A stretch of DNA of 47,884 nt from an uncultured beta proteobacterium (GTDB taxonomy: Bacteria > Pseudomonadota > Gammaproteobacteria > Burkholderiales > Burkholderiaceae_C): positions 1-47,884 of the forward strand of contig CAIQOO010000080.1 in NCBI GenBank assembly GCA_903873485.1, in the 5' to 3' direction. How positions within the stretch are numbered: the stretch's first letter is position 1; each line of letters starts with the position of its first letter. Of the stretch, positions 34,060 to 41,591 are shown in pieces. A program made the position numbers and the translations under genes. The notes beneath the pieces are model-generated. The model saw only the letters and a list, made by a program, of their open reading frames with translations, was not told where the DNA came from and searched no databases.

Positions 34060-35360
34060 TCATCATGCTGGCATTTGGCCTGATGTTTGCGCTGATGGCC
34101 CTGGGGCTGCCAATTGCCCTGTCGATTGGCCTGCCTGCCATCGGCCTGATCGTGACACCCGGCGTGTTTCCAGACACCGTCACGCTGGCGGCGCTTGGGC
34201 AAACCGTGGTGCAGCAGTTGTTTTCCGGGGTCGATTCGTTTGATCTGCTGGCGGTGCCGCTGTTCATGATTGCCGGTGCCATCATGGAAGTCGGCGGCAT
34301 TTCGCGCCGGCTGATTGATTTTTGCAACAGCCTGGTCGGCTGGGCACCGGGTGGCCTGGCGGCGGCCGCGATCGTCGCCTCGATGATCATTGCCGGCATT
34401 TCAGGCTCGGCAGCGGCGGACACGGCAGCGATTGGCGCAGTGGTCATTCCGGCGATGATCCGCCAGGGCTACCCGCCCGCCTTTGCTGCAGCGGTGGTGG
34501 CGGCGGGTGGCTCCATTGGCATCATCATTCCGCCGTCGATTCCAATGGTGATTTTTGGCTTCATGACGAATATCTCGACATCGCAGTTATTTGCTGGCGG
34601 CATGCTGGTCGGGGTATTGCTGGGGCTGTCCTTTATCGCAGTGGCCGTCTGGATTTCATGGCGCAAAGGCTACGGCGAACGCAGCCGGTTCACCTGGAAC
34701 GGGGTAGCCATGACTGGCCGGGCGGCGGCCTGGTCGCTGGGCGCGCCGATTGTGGTGCTGGGCGGCATTCTGAGCGGCATCGTGACGGTCACCGAAGCGG
34801 CCGCGCTGGCAGTGTTTTACGCCCTGCTGGTGGGCAGCGTGATCAACCGCGAACTGGCCTGGAAAGATTTGCCCGGCCTGATCATCAAGTCACAAGTAGC
34901 GGCCGGCGGCATTTTGTTCATCATCGCCATGGCGAAAATTTTTGGCTGGCTGCTGGCGATGCAGCAGGGTGCGCGGCTGCTCGATGTGTTTGTCAATTCG
35001 CTGTCGTTGCCCCCCACCGGCTTGTTGCTGCTGGTGATGGGCTTGCTGCTGGTGGTCGGCTGCGTGATGGAAACCACCGCCGCGTTGCTGCTGCTGGTGC
35101 CGGTGCTGGCGCTGCTGACACCGCAAATGATGGTTGATCCGGTGCAGTTTGGCGTGCTGGTGGTGGTGAATCTGGCAATTGGCATGCTGACACCGCCGGT
35201 CGGCATTTGCCTGTTTGTCAGTTGCGGCATTGCCAATGTGTCGCTGGGCAATATTTCGCGTGCCGTGATGCCGTTGCTGGCGGTTGCGATGTTTGACTTG
35301 CTGATCGCCGCCTTGTGGCCACCGCTGACGATGTGGCTGCCAACGCTGTTTTACCGCTGA
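34056..35360 (+). CDS. TRAP transporter large permease, DctM family
   Basis: The 434-residue protein is a hydrophobic sodium-driven permease with about 12 membrane segments. Characteristic phrases are FDLLAVPLFMIAGAIME, ISGSAAADTAAIGAVVIPAM and GGSIGIIIPPSIPMVIFGF. It carries the transport activity for the solute delivered by DctP. The start overlaps DctQ by ATGA. The Met at residue 4 is an alternative start. Confidence 0.94.
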   Translation: MIIMLAFGLMFALMALGLPIALSIGLPAIGLIVTPGVFPDTVTLAALGQTVVQQLFSGVDSFDLLAVPLFMIAGAIMEVGGISRRLIDFCNSLVGWAPGGLAAAAIVASMIIAGISGSAAADTAAIGAVVIPAMIRQGYPPAFAAAVVAAGGSIGIIIPPSIPMVIFGFMTNISTSQLFAGGMLVGVLLGLSFIAVAVWISWRKGYGERSRFTWNGVAMTGRAAAWSLGAPIVVLGGILSGIVTVTEAAALAVFYALLVGSVINRELAWKDLPGLIIKSQVAAGGILFIIAMAKIFGWLLAMQQGARLLDVFVNSLSLPPTGLLLLVMGLLLVVGCVMETTAALLLLVPVLALLTPQMMVDPVQFGVLVVVNLAIGMLTPPVGICLFVSCGIANVSLGNISRAVMPLLAVAMFDLLIAALWPPLTMWLPTLFYR

Positions 35361-35413
35361 AGGAAACCTGCGATTGAACCTGGCTGACATCCGCCAGCCG
35401 CATGACTGACTCA

Positions 35414-35474
35414 GGAGTAGCTATATTTATGATAGCTTCTAGCGCTTGCTGTATAAGGGCTAGCGGCTTAAATG
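35414..35474 (+). repeat. dispersed R repeat, copy 8
   Basis: GAGTAGCTATATTTATGATAGC followed by TAGCGCTTGCTG and ATAAGGGCTAGCGGCTTAAA. It lies 53 bp after the DctM stop codon. Confidence 0.65.
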
Positions 35475-35584
35475 GCTTATAAATTTGGCAGAACCTATGG
35501 GTCCGCATCGCGCAGCCAGGTGGCCGACACGATGCAAGTCGGTGCCAGAGCACGCCGGGGCGTTATAGTCATCCCACCTGATTG

Positions 35585-35600
35585 GCACCATCTTGGTGCA
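35585..35600. promoter_or_regulatory. NtrC-like binding site GCACC-N5-GGTGC
   Basis: GCACCATCTTGGTGCA is a perfect inverted repeat that matches the enterobacterial NtrC consensus (TGCACC-N5-GGTGCA) at ten of ten core positions, with one flanking base also matching. It lies about 165 bp upstream of the sigma-54-like element, a usual distance for an enhancer. Other GCAC/GGTGC half sites occur nearby. The regulator itself is not in the window. Confidence 0.5.
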
Positions 35601-35739
35601 GTTGGCCGTTTTTTGAAACGGAAAAGTGCATGCACCACAGAGCAGCGTGTGGTTGATTCAAACCGGGTGATGTTGGTGCCTGGTGATGTTGAATCAGGAA
35701 ACGCCGCCCATCGATGCCTTGCCTGATCAGCAGCGGTTT

Positions 35740-35755
35740 TGGCACGACTCATGCT
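35740..35755 (+). promoter_or_regulatory. candidate sigma-54 (-24/-12) promoter of the Nfn-Kor operon
   Basis: TGGCACGACTCATGCT matches TGGCACG-N4-TTGCW except for one base (A for T at the first position of TTGC). The invariant GG and GC are correctly spaced by ten bases. Transcription would start near 35766, leaving a leader of about 85 bases before the ATG at 35850. A match of this quality can occur by chance a few times in a window of this size, so its value comes from position and from the nearby NtrC-like site. Confidence 0.5.
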
Positions 35756-35849
35756 TGGGTTGAGTTGTAATACTTTCATTTACCAAATAACTGCCCGGCA
35801 AGACAGCCAACACGGTTTCTGATTTTCCAAACAGGCCGACTGGCCAACC

Positions 35850-36749
35850 ATGAAAGCGAGCGAAATGACAGATTATGAAATCGTCCGTCGGGAAGACTTC
35901 TCCGACGTGACCTACCTGCTTGAAGTGCGCCACCCGATGATGGCCAAAGCTGCCCGGCCCGGCCAGTTTGTCATCGTCATGCTCAACGAGCAGGGCGAGC
36001 GGATTCCGCTGACGATTGCCGACTTTGACCAAGAGCAGGGCACCATCACGCTGGTGATCCAGGCGGTCGGCAAGACCACCCGGCAGATGCAGCAGGAATG
36101 CCAGGTTGGCACCTCGCTTTATGCGCTGGTAGGACCTATGGGCATTCCAAGCCCGATCAGCCACGCCAAAAAGGTGCTGTGCGTCGGCGGCGGGCTGGGC
36201 GTGGCACCGGTCTTTCCGCAAGCCCGCGCCTTCAAGGAAAAAGGAGCTTATGTGATTGGCGTGCTGGGCTTTCGCAACAAGGACCTGGTGTTCTGGGACG
36301 ACCGCTTCAGCCACTATTGCGATGAACTCATCATTTGTACCGACGACGGTTCGGTCGGCATCCAGGGCCGGGTCACCGACGGCATTTTGCAGGCGATAGC
36401 CAGCCACCCCGACATTGATGAAGTCGTAGCCATTGGCCCGCCAATCATGATGCAAAGCTGCGCCGAAACCACCCGACCATATCGGATCAAGACCATGGTC
36501 AGCCTGAACCCGGTGATGGTCGATGGCACCGGCATGTGTGGCGGCTGCCGGGTCAAGATCGGTGGCGAGGTGAAATTTGCCTGCGTTGACGGACCGGACT
36601 TTGACGGCCATCTGGTGGACTTTGACGACCTGATGACGCGCCTGCGCCGCTACACCAAGGTCGAGCGCAAGGCGCTTGATCACTGGGAAAAAAGCTGCAA
36701 CTTGCACAAGTCCATCGTCAGCAACATGGCAGCGGCAAGCCCGGCGTAA
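35850..36749 (+). CDS. NfnA/SudB-like FAD/NAD(P)-binding ferredoxin reductase subunit
   Basis: The 299-residue protein belongs to the ferredoxin:NADP reductase family of the PyrK/NfnA group. It has an FAD-binding part (RIPLTIADFDQEQGTI), a pyridine-nucleotide part (CVGGGLGVAPVFPQARAF) and a C-terminal iron-sulfur segment, DGTGMCGGCRV...KFACVDGPDFDGH. Three Cys plus an Asp there fit the unusual [2Fe-2S] ligation known for NfnA. It normally pairs with an NfnB (GltD-like) subunit, which is the next gene. A second ATG at 35865 (MTDYEIVRRE) may be the true start. It is the first gene of the operon. Confidence 0.85.
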   Translation: MKASEMTDYEIVRREDFSDVTYLLEVRHPMMAKAARPGQFVIVMLNEQGERIPLTIADFDQEQGTITLVIQAVGKTTRQMQQECQVGTSLYALVGPMGIPSPISHAKKVLCVGGGLGVAPVFPQARAFKEKGAYVIGVLGFRNKDLVFWDDRFSHYCDELIICTDDGSVGIQGRVTDGILQAIASHPDIDEVVAIGPPIMMQSCAETTRPYRIKTMVSLNPVMVDGTGMCGGCRVKIGGEVKFACVDGPDFDGHLVDFDDLMTRLRRYTKVERKALDHWEKSCNLHKSIVSNMAAASPA

Positions 36750-36836
36750 ACCGCCTTATCCGTGCGCCTTGCCGCCACGCGCTTCTTGCGTTTGGGCAGG
36801 TGTGCATGCAGTTTTCACATTCAACGGTAGTTACCC

Positions 36837-38330
36837 ATGGCGAAGAAAAAAACCATCCGCTCCATTCCCCAGGAGCGCACCCCGATGCGCGAGCAAAGCC
36901 CCGCCGTGCGCGCCAAAAACTTTGAAGAAGTCGCCTGCGGCTACCACCCGCTTGAAGCCATGCGCGAGTCCGAGCGCTGCCTGATGTGCCCGGACCAGCC
37001 CTGTGTCTCGGGCTGCCCGGTTGGCATCGACATTCCCGGCTTCATCAAAAAAATCAATGAAAAGGATTTGCGCGGCGCCTATGACATCCTGACCGAAACC
37101 AGCCTGCTGCCGGCCATCTGTGGCCGCGTCTGCCCGCAGGAAAACCAGTGCGAAGGGGTGTGCACGGTGGGCGAATCGCTGGAGCCGGTGGCCATTGGCC
37201 GGCTGGAGCGCTTTGTAGGGGACGCCGCCATCCAGGCCGGCTGGGCCAATATCCCGTACATCCAGCCTAATCACTTCAAGGTCGGCATTGTCGGCTCCGG
37301 CCCGGCTGGCATGGCCTGTGCTGCCGACATGGCCAAGGCCGGTTGTGATGTGACGGTGTTTGAGGCCTTCCATCAGCCCGGCGGGGTGTTGAAATACGGC
37401 ATTCCCGACTTTCGCCTGCCCAATGCGGTGATTGATGCCGAAATTGGCAATCTGACCAAACTCGGGGTCAAGTTTGAGTGCAATACCCTGGTCGGTCGGC
37501 TGTTCACGCTGGAGCAGATGGTGTCCGAGATGGGCTTTGACACGGTATTTGTCGGTGTTGGGGCTGGATACCCGACCATGCTGGGCATTCCCGGTGATTC
37601 CCTCAACGGCGTGTTGTCGGCCAACGAATTGCTGACGCGCTGCAACCTGATGCGGGCCAAGGAATTCCCGAGTTTTGACACGCCGCAGCCGATTGGCAAG
37701 CGGGTGGCGGTGGTCGGTGCCGGCAACACCGCGATGGATGCGATGCGGGTCTGTCTGCGCCTCGGTGCCGAAAAGGTCTATTGCATTTACCGGCGCTCGC
37801 GCAAGGAGGCACCGGCGCGTGCCGAAGAGGTTCACCATGCCGAGCAGGAAGGGGTCGAGTACCACTGGCAAACCCATCCGGTGGCGATTCTGGACGATGG
37901 CCACGGCAATGTGCGCGGCATGCGCTGTGTGCGCATGGAACTTGGCGAACCCGATGCGTCGGGTCGGCGGCGCCCGATTGAACTGCCCGACAGTGAATTT
38001 GATTTTGAAGCCGATTTGATTGTCTATGCCATCGGCACCAATGCCAACCCGATCATGGGCCAGACCTCAAAGATTGCCCTCAACAAATGGGGTTACATCC
38101 AGACCGACACCGGTCTTGCCACCTCACTGGCCGGCGTGTTTGCCGGTGGCGACATCGTCACCGGCGCCGCCACGGTAATCGAGGCGATGGGGGCCGGTCG
38201 CCGGGCTGCTGCCAGCATGAAGGCCTATCTCGGCATCCGCGACAGCGCCCGACCTTTCGACAGCGGTGGCGACAAGCTGTTTGGCATCGACCTGCGGGAA
38301 CGCAATTTTGCGCGTGTGCGCGTGGCTTGA
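36837..38330 (+). CDS. NfnB/GltD-like NADPH oxidoreductase with two N-terminal [4Fe-4S] motifs
   Basis: The 497-residue protein resembles the glutamate synthase small subunit and NfnB. The N-terminal Cys motifs are CLMCPDQPCVSGCP and CGRVCPQENQCEGVC, which bind two [4Fe-4S] clusters. The FAD site IVGSGPAGMACAADMAKAG and the NADPH site VVGAGNTAMDAMRV follow. No glutamate synthase large subunit is adjacent. With the previous gene it could form an electron-bifurcating NADH-dependent ferredoxin:NADP reductase. Alternatively it could act like the NADP-binding third subunit of the 2-oxoglutarate:NADP oxidoreductase described from aromatic-degrading Azoarcus. It lies 87 bp downstream of the NfnA-like gene. 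Confidence 0.87.
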   Translation: MAKKKTIRSIPQERTPMREQSPAVRAKNFEEVACGYHPLEAMRESERCLMCPDQPCVSGCPVGIDIPGFIKKINEKDLRGAYDILTETSLLPAICGRVCPQENQCEGVCTVGESLEPVAIGRLERFVGDAAIQAGWANIPYIQPNHFKVGIVGSGPAGMACAADMAKAGCDVTVFEAFHQPGGVLKYGIPDFRLPNAVIDAEIGNLTKLGVKFECNTLVGRLFTLEQMVSEMGFDTVFVGVGAGYPTMLGIPGDSLNGVLSANELLTRCNLMRAKEFPSFDTPQPIGKRVAVVGAGNTAMDAMRVCLRLGAEKVYCIYRRSRKEAPARAEEVHHAEQEGVEYHWQTHPVAILDDGHGNVRGMRCVRMELGEPDASGRRRPIELPDSEFDFEADLIVYAIGTNANPIMGQTSKIALNKWGYIQTDTGLATSLAGVFAGGDIVTGAATVIEAMGAGRRAAASMKAYLGIRDSARPFDSGGDKLFGIDLRERNFARVRVA

Positions 38331-38344
38331 ATGGAAAACCCAAT

Positions 38345-40231
38345 ATGACTTCGACTGACACCCTGACAAGCGCTGCGGCCAAGCGCATCACGACCCTCAA
38401 AGAGCACATCGTCGAGATCATCAGCGACTCCGGCGAAGGCGCGCAGCGCTGCGGCCAGTCGCTCGGTTCGATTGCCGCCCGCATGGGCAATGGCATCTGG
38501 ACGACCGAGATCATTCCGGCCGAAATTCGCCCGCCTGCCCGCAGCGTGGCCGGAGCCAGCGGCAACCGGATTCGCATCGGTTCGGGCTATATCACCAATG
38601 GCGGCGACCAGACCGATCTGGTGGTGGCGTTCAACGAGCAGGTGCTGCTGGGGCGGGTACGCGCGCGCGAACTCAAACCCGGCTGCCTGATTTTTCTCGA
38701 AAGTTCATGGCGCAAGCACACCGACTTGAATGTGTCGATGGCCTATATCCAGACCCATGACAAGCTGGTCGCTGCCGGTTACAAGGTGATCGAGTTTCCG
38801 ATGGAGCAGCAATGCCAGTTGCTCGGGGCTGACCCGAAACGCGGCAAAAACATGTTTGCGCTGGGCATGCTGTGTTATCTCTACAGCTTTGAGCTGCAAA
38901 TGGCACGCGATCAGATTGCGCTGACCTTTGGCAAAAAGGCCCAAAGCGTGATTGATGCCAATGTCAAGCTGCTCGAAGCCGGGCACCAATGGGGGGCAAC
39001 GCATCTGGACTTCAACTTCTGCATTCCGGCGACACCCTCAGCCCAACCACAGATCGTCACCAACGGCAACACCGCGCTGGCGCTTGGGGTCATGGCTTCC
39101 GGCATGGAGTTGTGTTCGATGTACCCGATCACCCCGGCCACCTCGGCCTCGCACTATCTGTCGGAAGTGTTCGAGAAAGTCGGCGGCATCGTGCACCAGG
39201 CCGAGGATGAAATTGCCGCCTGCGCCTTTGCCATTGGGGCCTCTTATGCCAGCAAATGCACCATCACCATCACCTCCGGGCCGGGATATTCGCTCAAGCA
39301 GGAGGCGATTGGCCTGGCGGTGATGGCCGAAATTCCGCTGGTGGTGGTGAATGTGCAGCGCGGCGGTCCCAGCACCGGCCAGCCGACCAAGGTGGAACAG
39401 GGCGACCTGATGTGCGCGATTTTTGGCAGCCATGGCGACGCGCCCAAGGTGGTGATGGCCCCGGCCACCATCGAGGACTGCTTTTATTCAGTCATCACCG
39501 CGCGCCGGATTGCCGAAGCCTTCAACATGGTGGTGGTGGTGCTGACCGATGCCAGCCTGTCATCTTCACAGCAGCCGTTCAACCGGCCGCAGTTCAACGA
39601 GGCCTGGCTGGCGCCGCCATACGACCAAAGCCCGGTGGCTGAAGGTGCCAGGGCTTATGACTGGGATGCCACCACCGGCCTGGCGCGGCGTTTCATTCCC
39701 GGCCAGCCCGGCGGCATGCATACCGTCACGGGCTTAGCGCATGACCGCGACAGCCATGTGGCCTACGACCCCGACATCAACCAGGAAAGCCTGCGCGCGC
39801 GCAGCCTCAAACTCGCCGCCCTGCAAAAAACGCTGACCGCTCCCGAGGTGTTTGGCGAGGCCAGTGGCGACCTGCTGCTGATCGGCTGGGGCAGTACCCA
39901 GGGTGCCATCGAGGAAGCGGTTGAATCGCTGCGCGCCGAGGGCCAAAAAGTCTCCTCAATTCACCTGCGTTTCTTGCAGCCGATGCAGCCGGGCATCAAG
40001 GCCATCATGCAGCGTTTCAAGCAGGTGATGACGATCGAGATCAACTGGAGCGACAGCCCCGATGAAGACATCATTGACGAATCGAACCGGCGTTATTCGT
40101 CGCTGGCGATTTTGCTGCGCTCACGCTGCCTGATTGATGTCGATTGCTGGAGCGAGGTTCGCGGCCAGCCGATCAAGCCCAGCACCATTCGCCGGATTGC
40201 TCTGGCCAAGCTCTTGCCCCAAGGAAAATGA
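38345..40231 (+). CDS. korA: 2-oxoacid:ferredoxin oxidoreductase, fused gamma-alpha subunit (KorA)
   Basis: The 628-residue protein combines the gamma domain (roughly residues 25-200) with the alpha domain, marked by NGNTALALGVMASGMELCSMYPITPATSASHYLSE, split here as the motif YPITPATS at 260-267. ITITSGPGYSLKQEAIGLA and NVQRGGPSTGQPTK follow. This layout is the KorA/OorA fused type that oxidises 2-oxoglutarate to succinyl-CoA with low-potential ferredoxin. The frame extends upstream into the NfnB-like gene, but the ATG at 38345, 14 bp after its stop, is the natural start. KorB follows directly. Substrate specificity (2-oxoglutarate rather than another 2-oxoacid) is inferred from the subunit type. 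Confidence 0.88.
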   Translation: MTSTDTLTSAAAKRITTLKEHIVEIISDSGEGAQRCGQSLGSIAARMGNGIWTTEIIPAEIRPPARSVAGASGNRIRIGSGYITNGGDQTDLVVAFNEQVLLGRVRARELKPGCLIFLESSWRKHTDLNVSMAYIQTHDKLVAAGYKVIEFPMEQQCQLLGADPKRGKNMFALGMLCYLYSFELQMARDQIALTFGKKAQSVIDANVKLLEAGHQWGATHLDFNFCIPATPSAQPQIVTNGNTALALGVMASGMELCSMYPITPATSASHYLSEVFEKVGGIVHQAEDEIAACAFAIGASYASKCTITITSGPGYSLKQEAIGLAVMAEIPLVVVNVQRGGPSTGQPTKVEQGDLMCAIFGSHGDAPKVVMAPATIEDCFYSVITARRIAEAFNMVVVVLTDASLSSSQQPFNRPQFNEAWLAPPYDQSPVAEGARAYDWDATTGLARRFIPGQPGGMHTVTGLAHDRDSHVAYDPDINQESLRARSLKLAALQKTLTAPEVFGEASGDLLLIGWGSTQGAIEEAVESLRAEGQKVSSIHLRFLQPMQPGIKAIMQRFKQVMTIEINWSDSPDEDIIDESNRRYSSLAILLRSRCLIDVDCWSEVRGQPIKPSTIRRIALAKLLPQGK

Positions 40232-40233
40232 CC

Positions 40234-41187
40234 ATGACCTGTTCCACCACCGATTGCCTGCTTGAGCTGTATGACGAGCAGCACGAACTGGAAGACTACC
40301 AGAGCGGCGTGCCGCGCTGGTGTACCGGCTGCGGTGACAACGCCATTCTGGCGGCTGTCCAGCGCCTGTGCCGCGATGAAGGCTTGCGACCAGAGAAAAC
40401 CGTTTTTGTGTCGGGCATCGGCTGCTCCAGCCGCTTTCCGCATTACATGAAGACCTACGGCTTTCACGGCATCCATGGCCGGGCGCTACCGGTGGCGGAA
40501 GGCATCAAGATGGTCCGGCCCGACCTGACGGTGTTTGTCAACACTGGCGACGGCGACTGCTGCAGCATTGGCGCCGCGCACTGGATTCATGCGATTCGCT
40601 ACAACATGAACCTGACGGTGTTTCTGCACGACAACCAGATTTATGGACTGACCAAGAAACAGGCCTCGCCCACCTCCCCCATCGGCACCAAAAGTAACAC
40701 CACGCCGCGCGGCAGTTATCTGGACGCGCTGAACCCCTTGAGCGTCACGCTCGGGGTGGCGAATGCCTCGTTTGTCGCGCAGGCGGTGGACTGGATTCCC
40801 GAGAGCCTGTTCGAGATCGTCAAGGCCGCCTACCACCACAAGGGCCTGTCGTTTGTGCGCATCTTGCAGCGCTGCCCGGAATGGCTACCCAAGTCGCTTG
40901 ACCCGTGGATGCAGGATGCCGACAAAATCGCGCTGCTGCACCACGACAACGCCCTGCATTTGAGCGCAGCTTTAAGCAAAACCTATAAAAACCAGTGGTT
41001 GCATAACCCGTTGGACATGAACCGGGCGCGCGAAATTGCCAGCAGCGAGGATGTCATTCCGGTCGGCATCCTGTACCAGAACCGGGATATTCCGCGCTAC
41101 GAGGAAACCCGGCAAACGGGGGTCTTGCGCACCCTTGAGACGGTGCGCCAGGGCTTTGAAGCCGAACTTGACAAGTACACGGTGTGA
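40234..41187 (+). CDS. korB: 2-oxoacid:ferredoxin oxidoreductase, beta subunit (KorB)
   Basis: The 317-residue protein has the thiamine diphosphate site GDGDCCSIGAAHWIHA, with Asn in HDNQIYGLTKKQASPTS. Cys residues for the [4Fe-4S] cluster are seen in WCTGCG (residues 30 and 33), GIGCSSRF and RCPEW. It forms the catalytic core with KorA. AAGGA lies eight bases before the ATG at 40234; an ATG at 40228 overlaps the KorA stop and is less well spaced. The MITE-like copies B and C follow the stop codon. Confidence 0.9.
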   Translation: MTCSTTDCLLELYDEQHELEDYQSGVPRWCTGCGDNAILAAVQRLCRDEGLRPEKTVFVSGIGCSSRFPHYMKTYGFHGIHGRALPVAEGIKMVRPDLTVFVNTGDGDCCSIGAAHWIHAIRYNMNLTVFLHDNQIYGLTKKQASPTSPIGTKSNTTPRGSYLDALNPLSVTLGVANASFVAQAVDWIPESLFEIVKAAYHHKGLSFVRILQRCPEWLPKSLDPWMQDADKIALLHHDNALHLSAALSKTYKNQWLHNPLDMNRAREIASSEDVIPVGILYQNRDIPRYEETRQTGVLRTLETVRQGFEAELDKYTV

Positions 41188-41225
41188 GTCAGGTCAGGGC
41201 TTGTTCATAAACAAGCCCTTAGCCC

Positions 41226-41351
41226 CAATGGCACTGACTTAAGGGGTTCCCCCGTTCGGGCTGAGCTTGTCGAAGCCTTCGAGAACCCTTCGACAAGCTC
41301 AGGGCGAATGGGAGAACTTGGCAAGCAATTGCGCTTAAGTCAGTGCCATTG
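41226..41351. mobile_element. MITE-like inverted-repeat element, copy B
   Basis: The 126 bp element has the same perfect 18 bp ends as copy A (41226-41243 and 41334-41351) and an inner palindrome of the TTCGACAAGCTCAGGGCG type. The left flank reads CCCTTAGCCC and the right flank CCCTCAGCCC, a near-perfect direct repeat. It starts 39 bp after korB. Confidence 0.75.
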
Positions 41352-41363
41352 ACCCTCAGCCCT

Positions 41364-41488
41364 CAATGGCACTGACTTAAGGAGGTTTCCGTTCGGGCTG
41401 AGCTTGTCGAAGCCTTCGAGAACCCTTCGACAAGCTCAGGGCGAACGGGAAAATTTGGCAAGCAATTGCGCTTAAGTCAGTGCCATTG
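41364..41488. mobile_element. MITE-like inverted-repeat element, copy C
   Basis: The 125 bp element differs from copy B at only a few inner positions. Its ends are at 41364-41381 and 41471-41488. The flanks are a perfect 11 bp direct repeat, CCCTCAGCCCT, at 41353-41363 and 41489-41499. B and C therefore form a tandem pair with the short repeat before, between and after them. The remaining bases up to 41591 hold no recognisable promoter. Confidence 0.78.
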
Positions 41489-41591
41489 CCCTCAGCCCTG
41501 ATTTTGATGCACAACGGGAGTCTCGGCCATCTTCACCGACGGATGCCAGACAAGTGATTCAACGATACCTAACCAAGATGAGCCAACTGAT

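Larger units (their letters stand above)
35361..35849 (+). other. 489 bp regulatory gap before the Nfn-Kor operon
   Basis: No convincing gene is seen. The gap contains an R repeat (35414-35474), an NtrC-like palindrome (35585-35600), the palindrome GTGCATGCAC (35626-35635) and a sigma-54-like promoter (35740-35755). The long leader fits an enhancer-dependent promoter. Confidence 0.6.

Noticed and set aside
35472..35726. 84-codon open frame in the gap before the NfnA-like gene
   Set aside because: It spans the NtrC-like palindrome, has no domain and lacks a ribosome binding site.
36837..38330. Glutamate synthase small subunit (GltD)
   Set aside because: No large subunit is adjacent, and the neighbours are an NfnA-like protein and KorAB, so an Nfn- or Kor-associated role fits better.
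38087..38344. N-terminal extension of KorA into the NfnB-like gene
   Set aside because: The extension is the shifted frame of the NfnB coding region; KorA homologues begin near the ATG at 38345.
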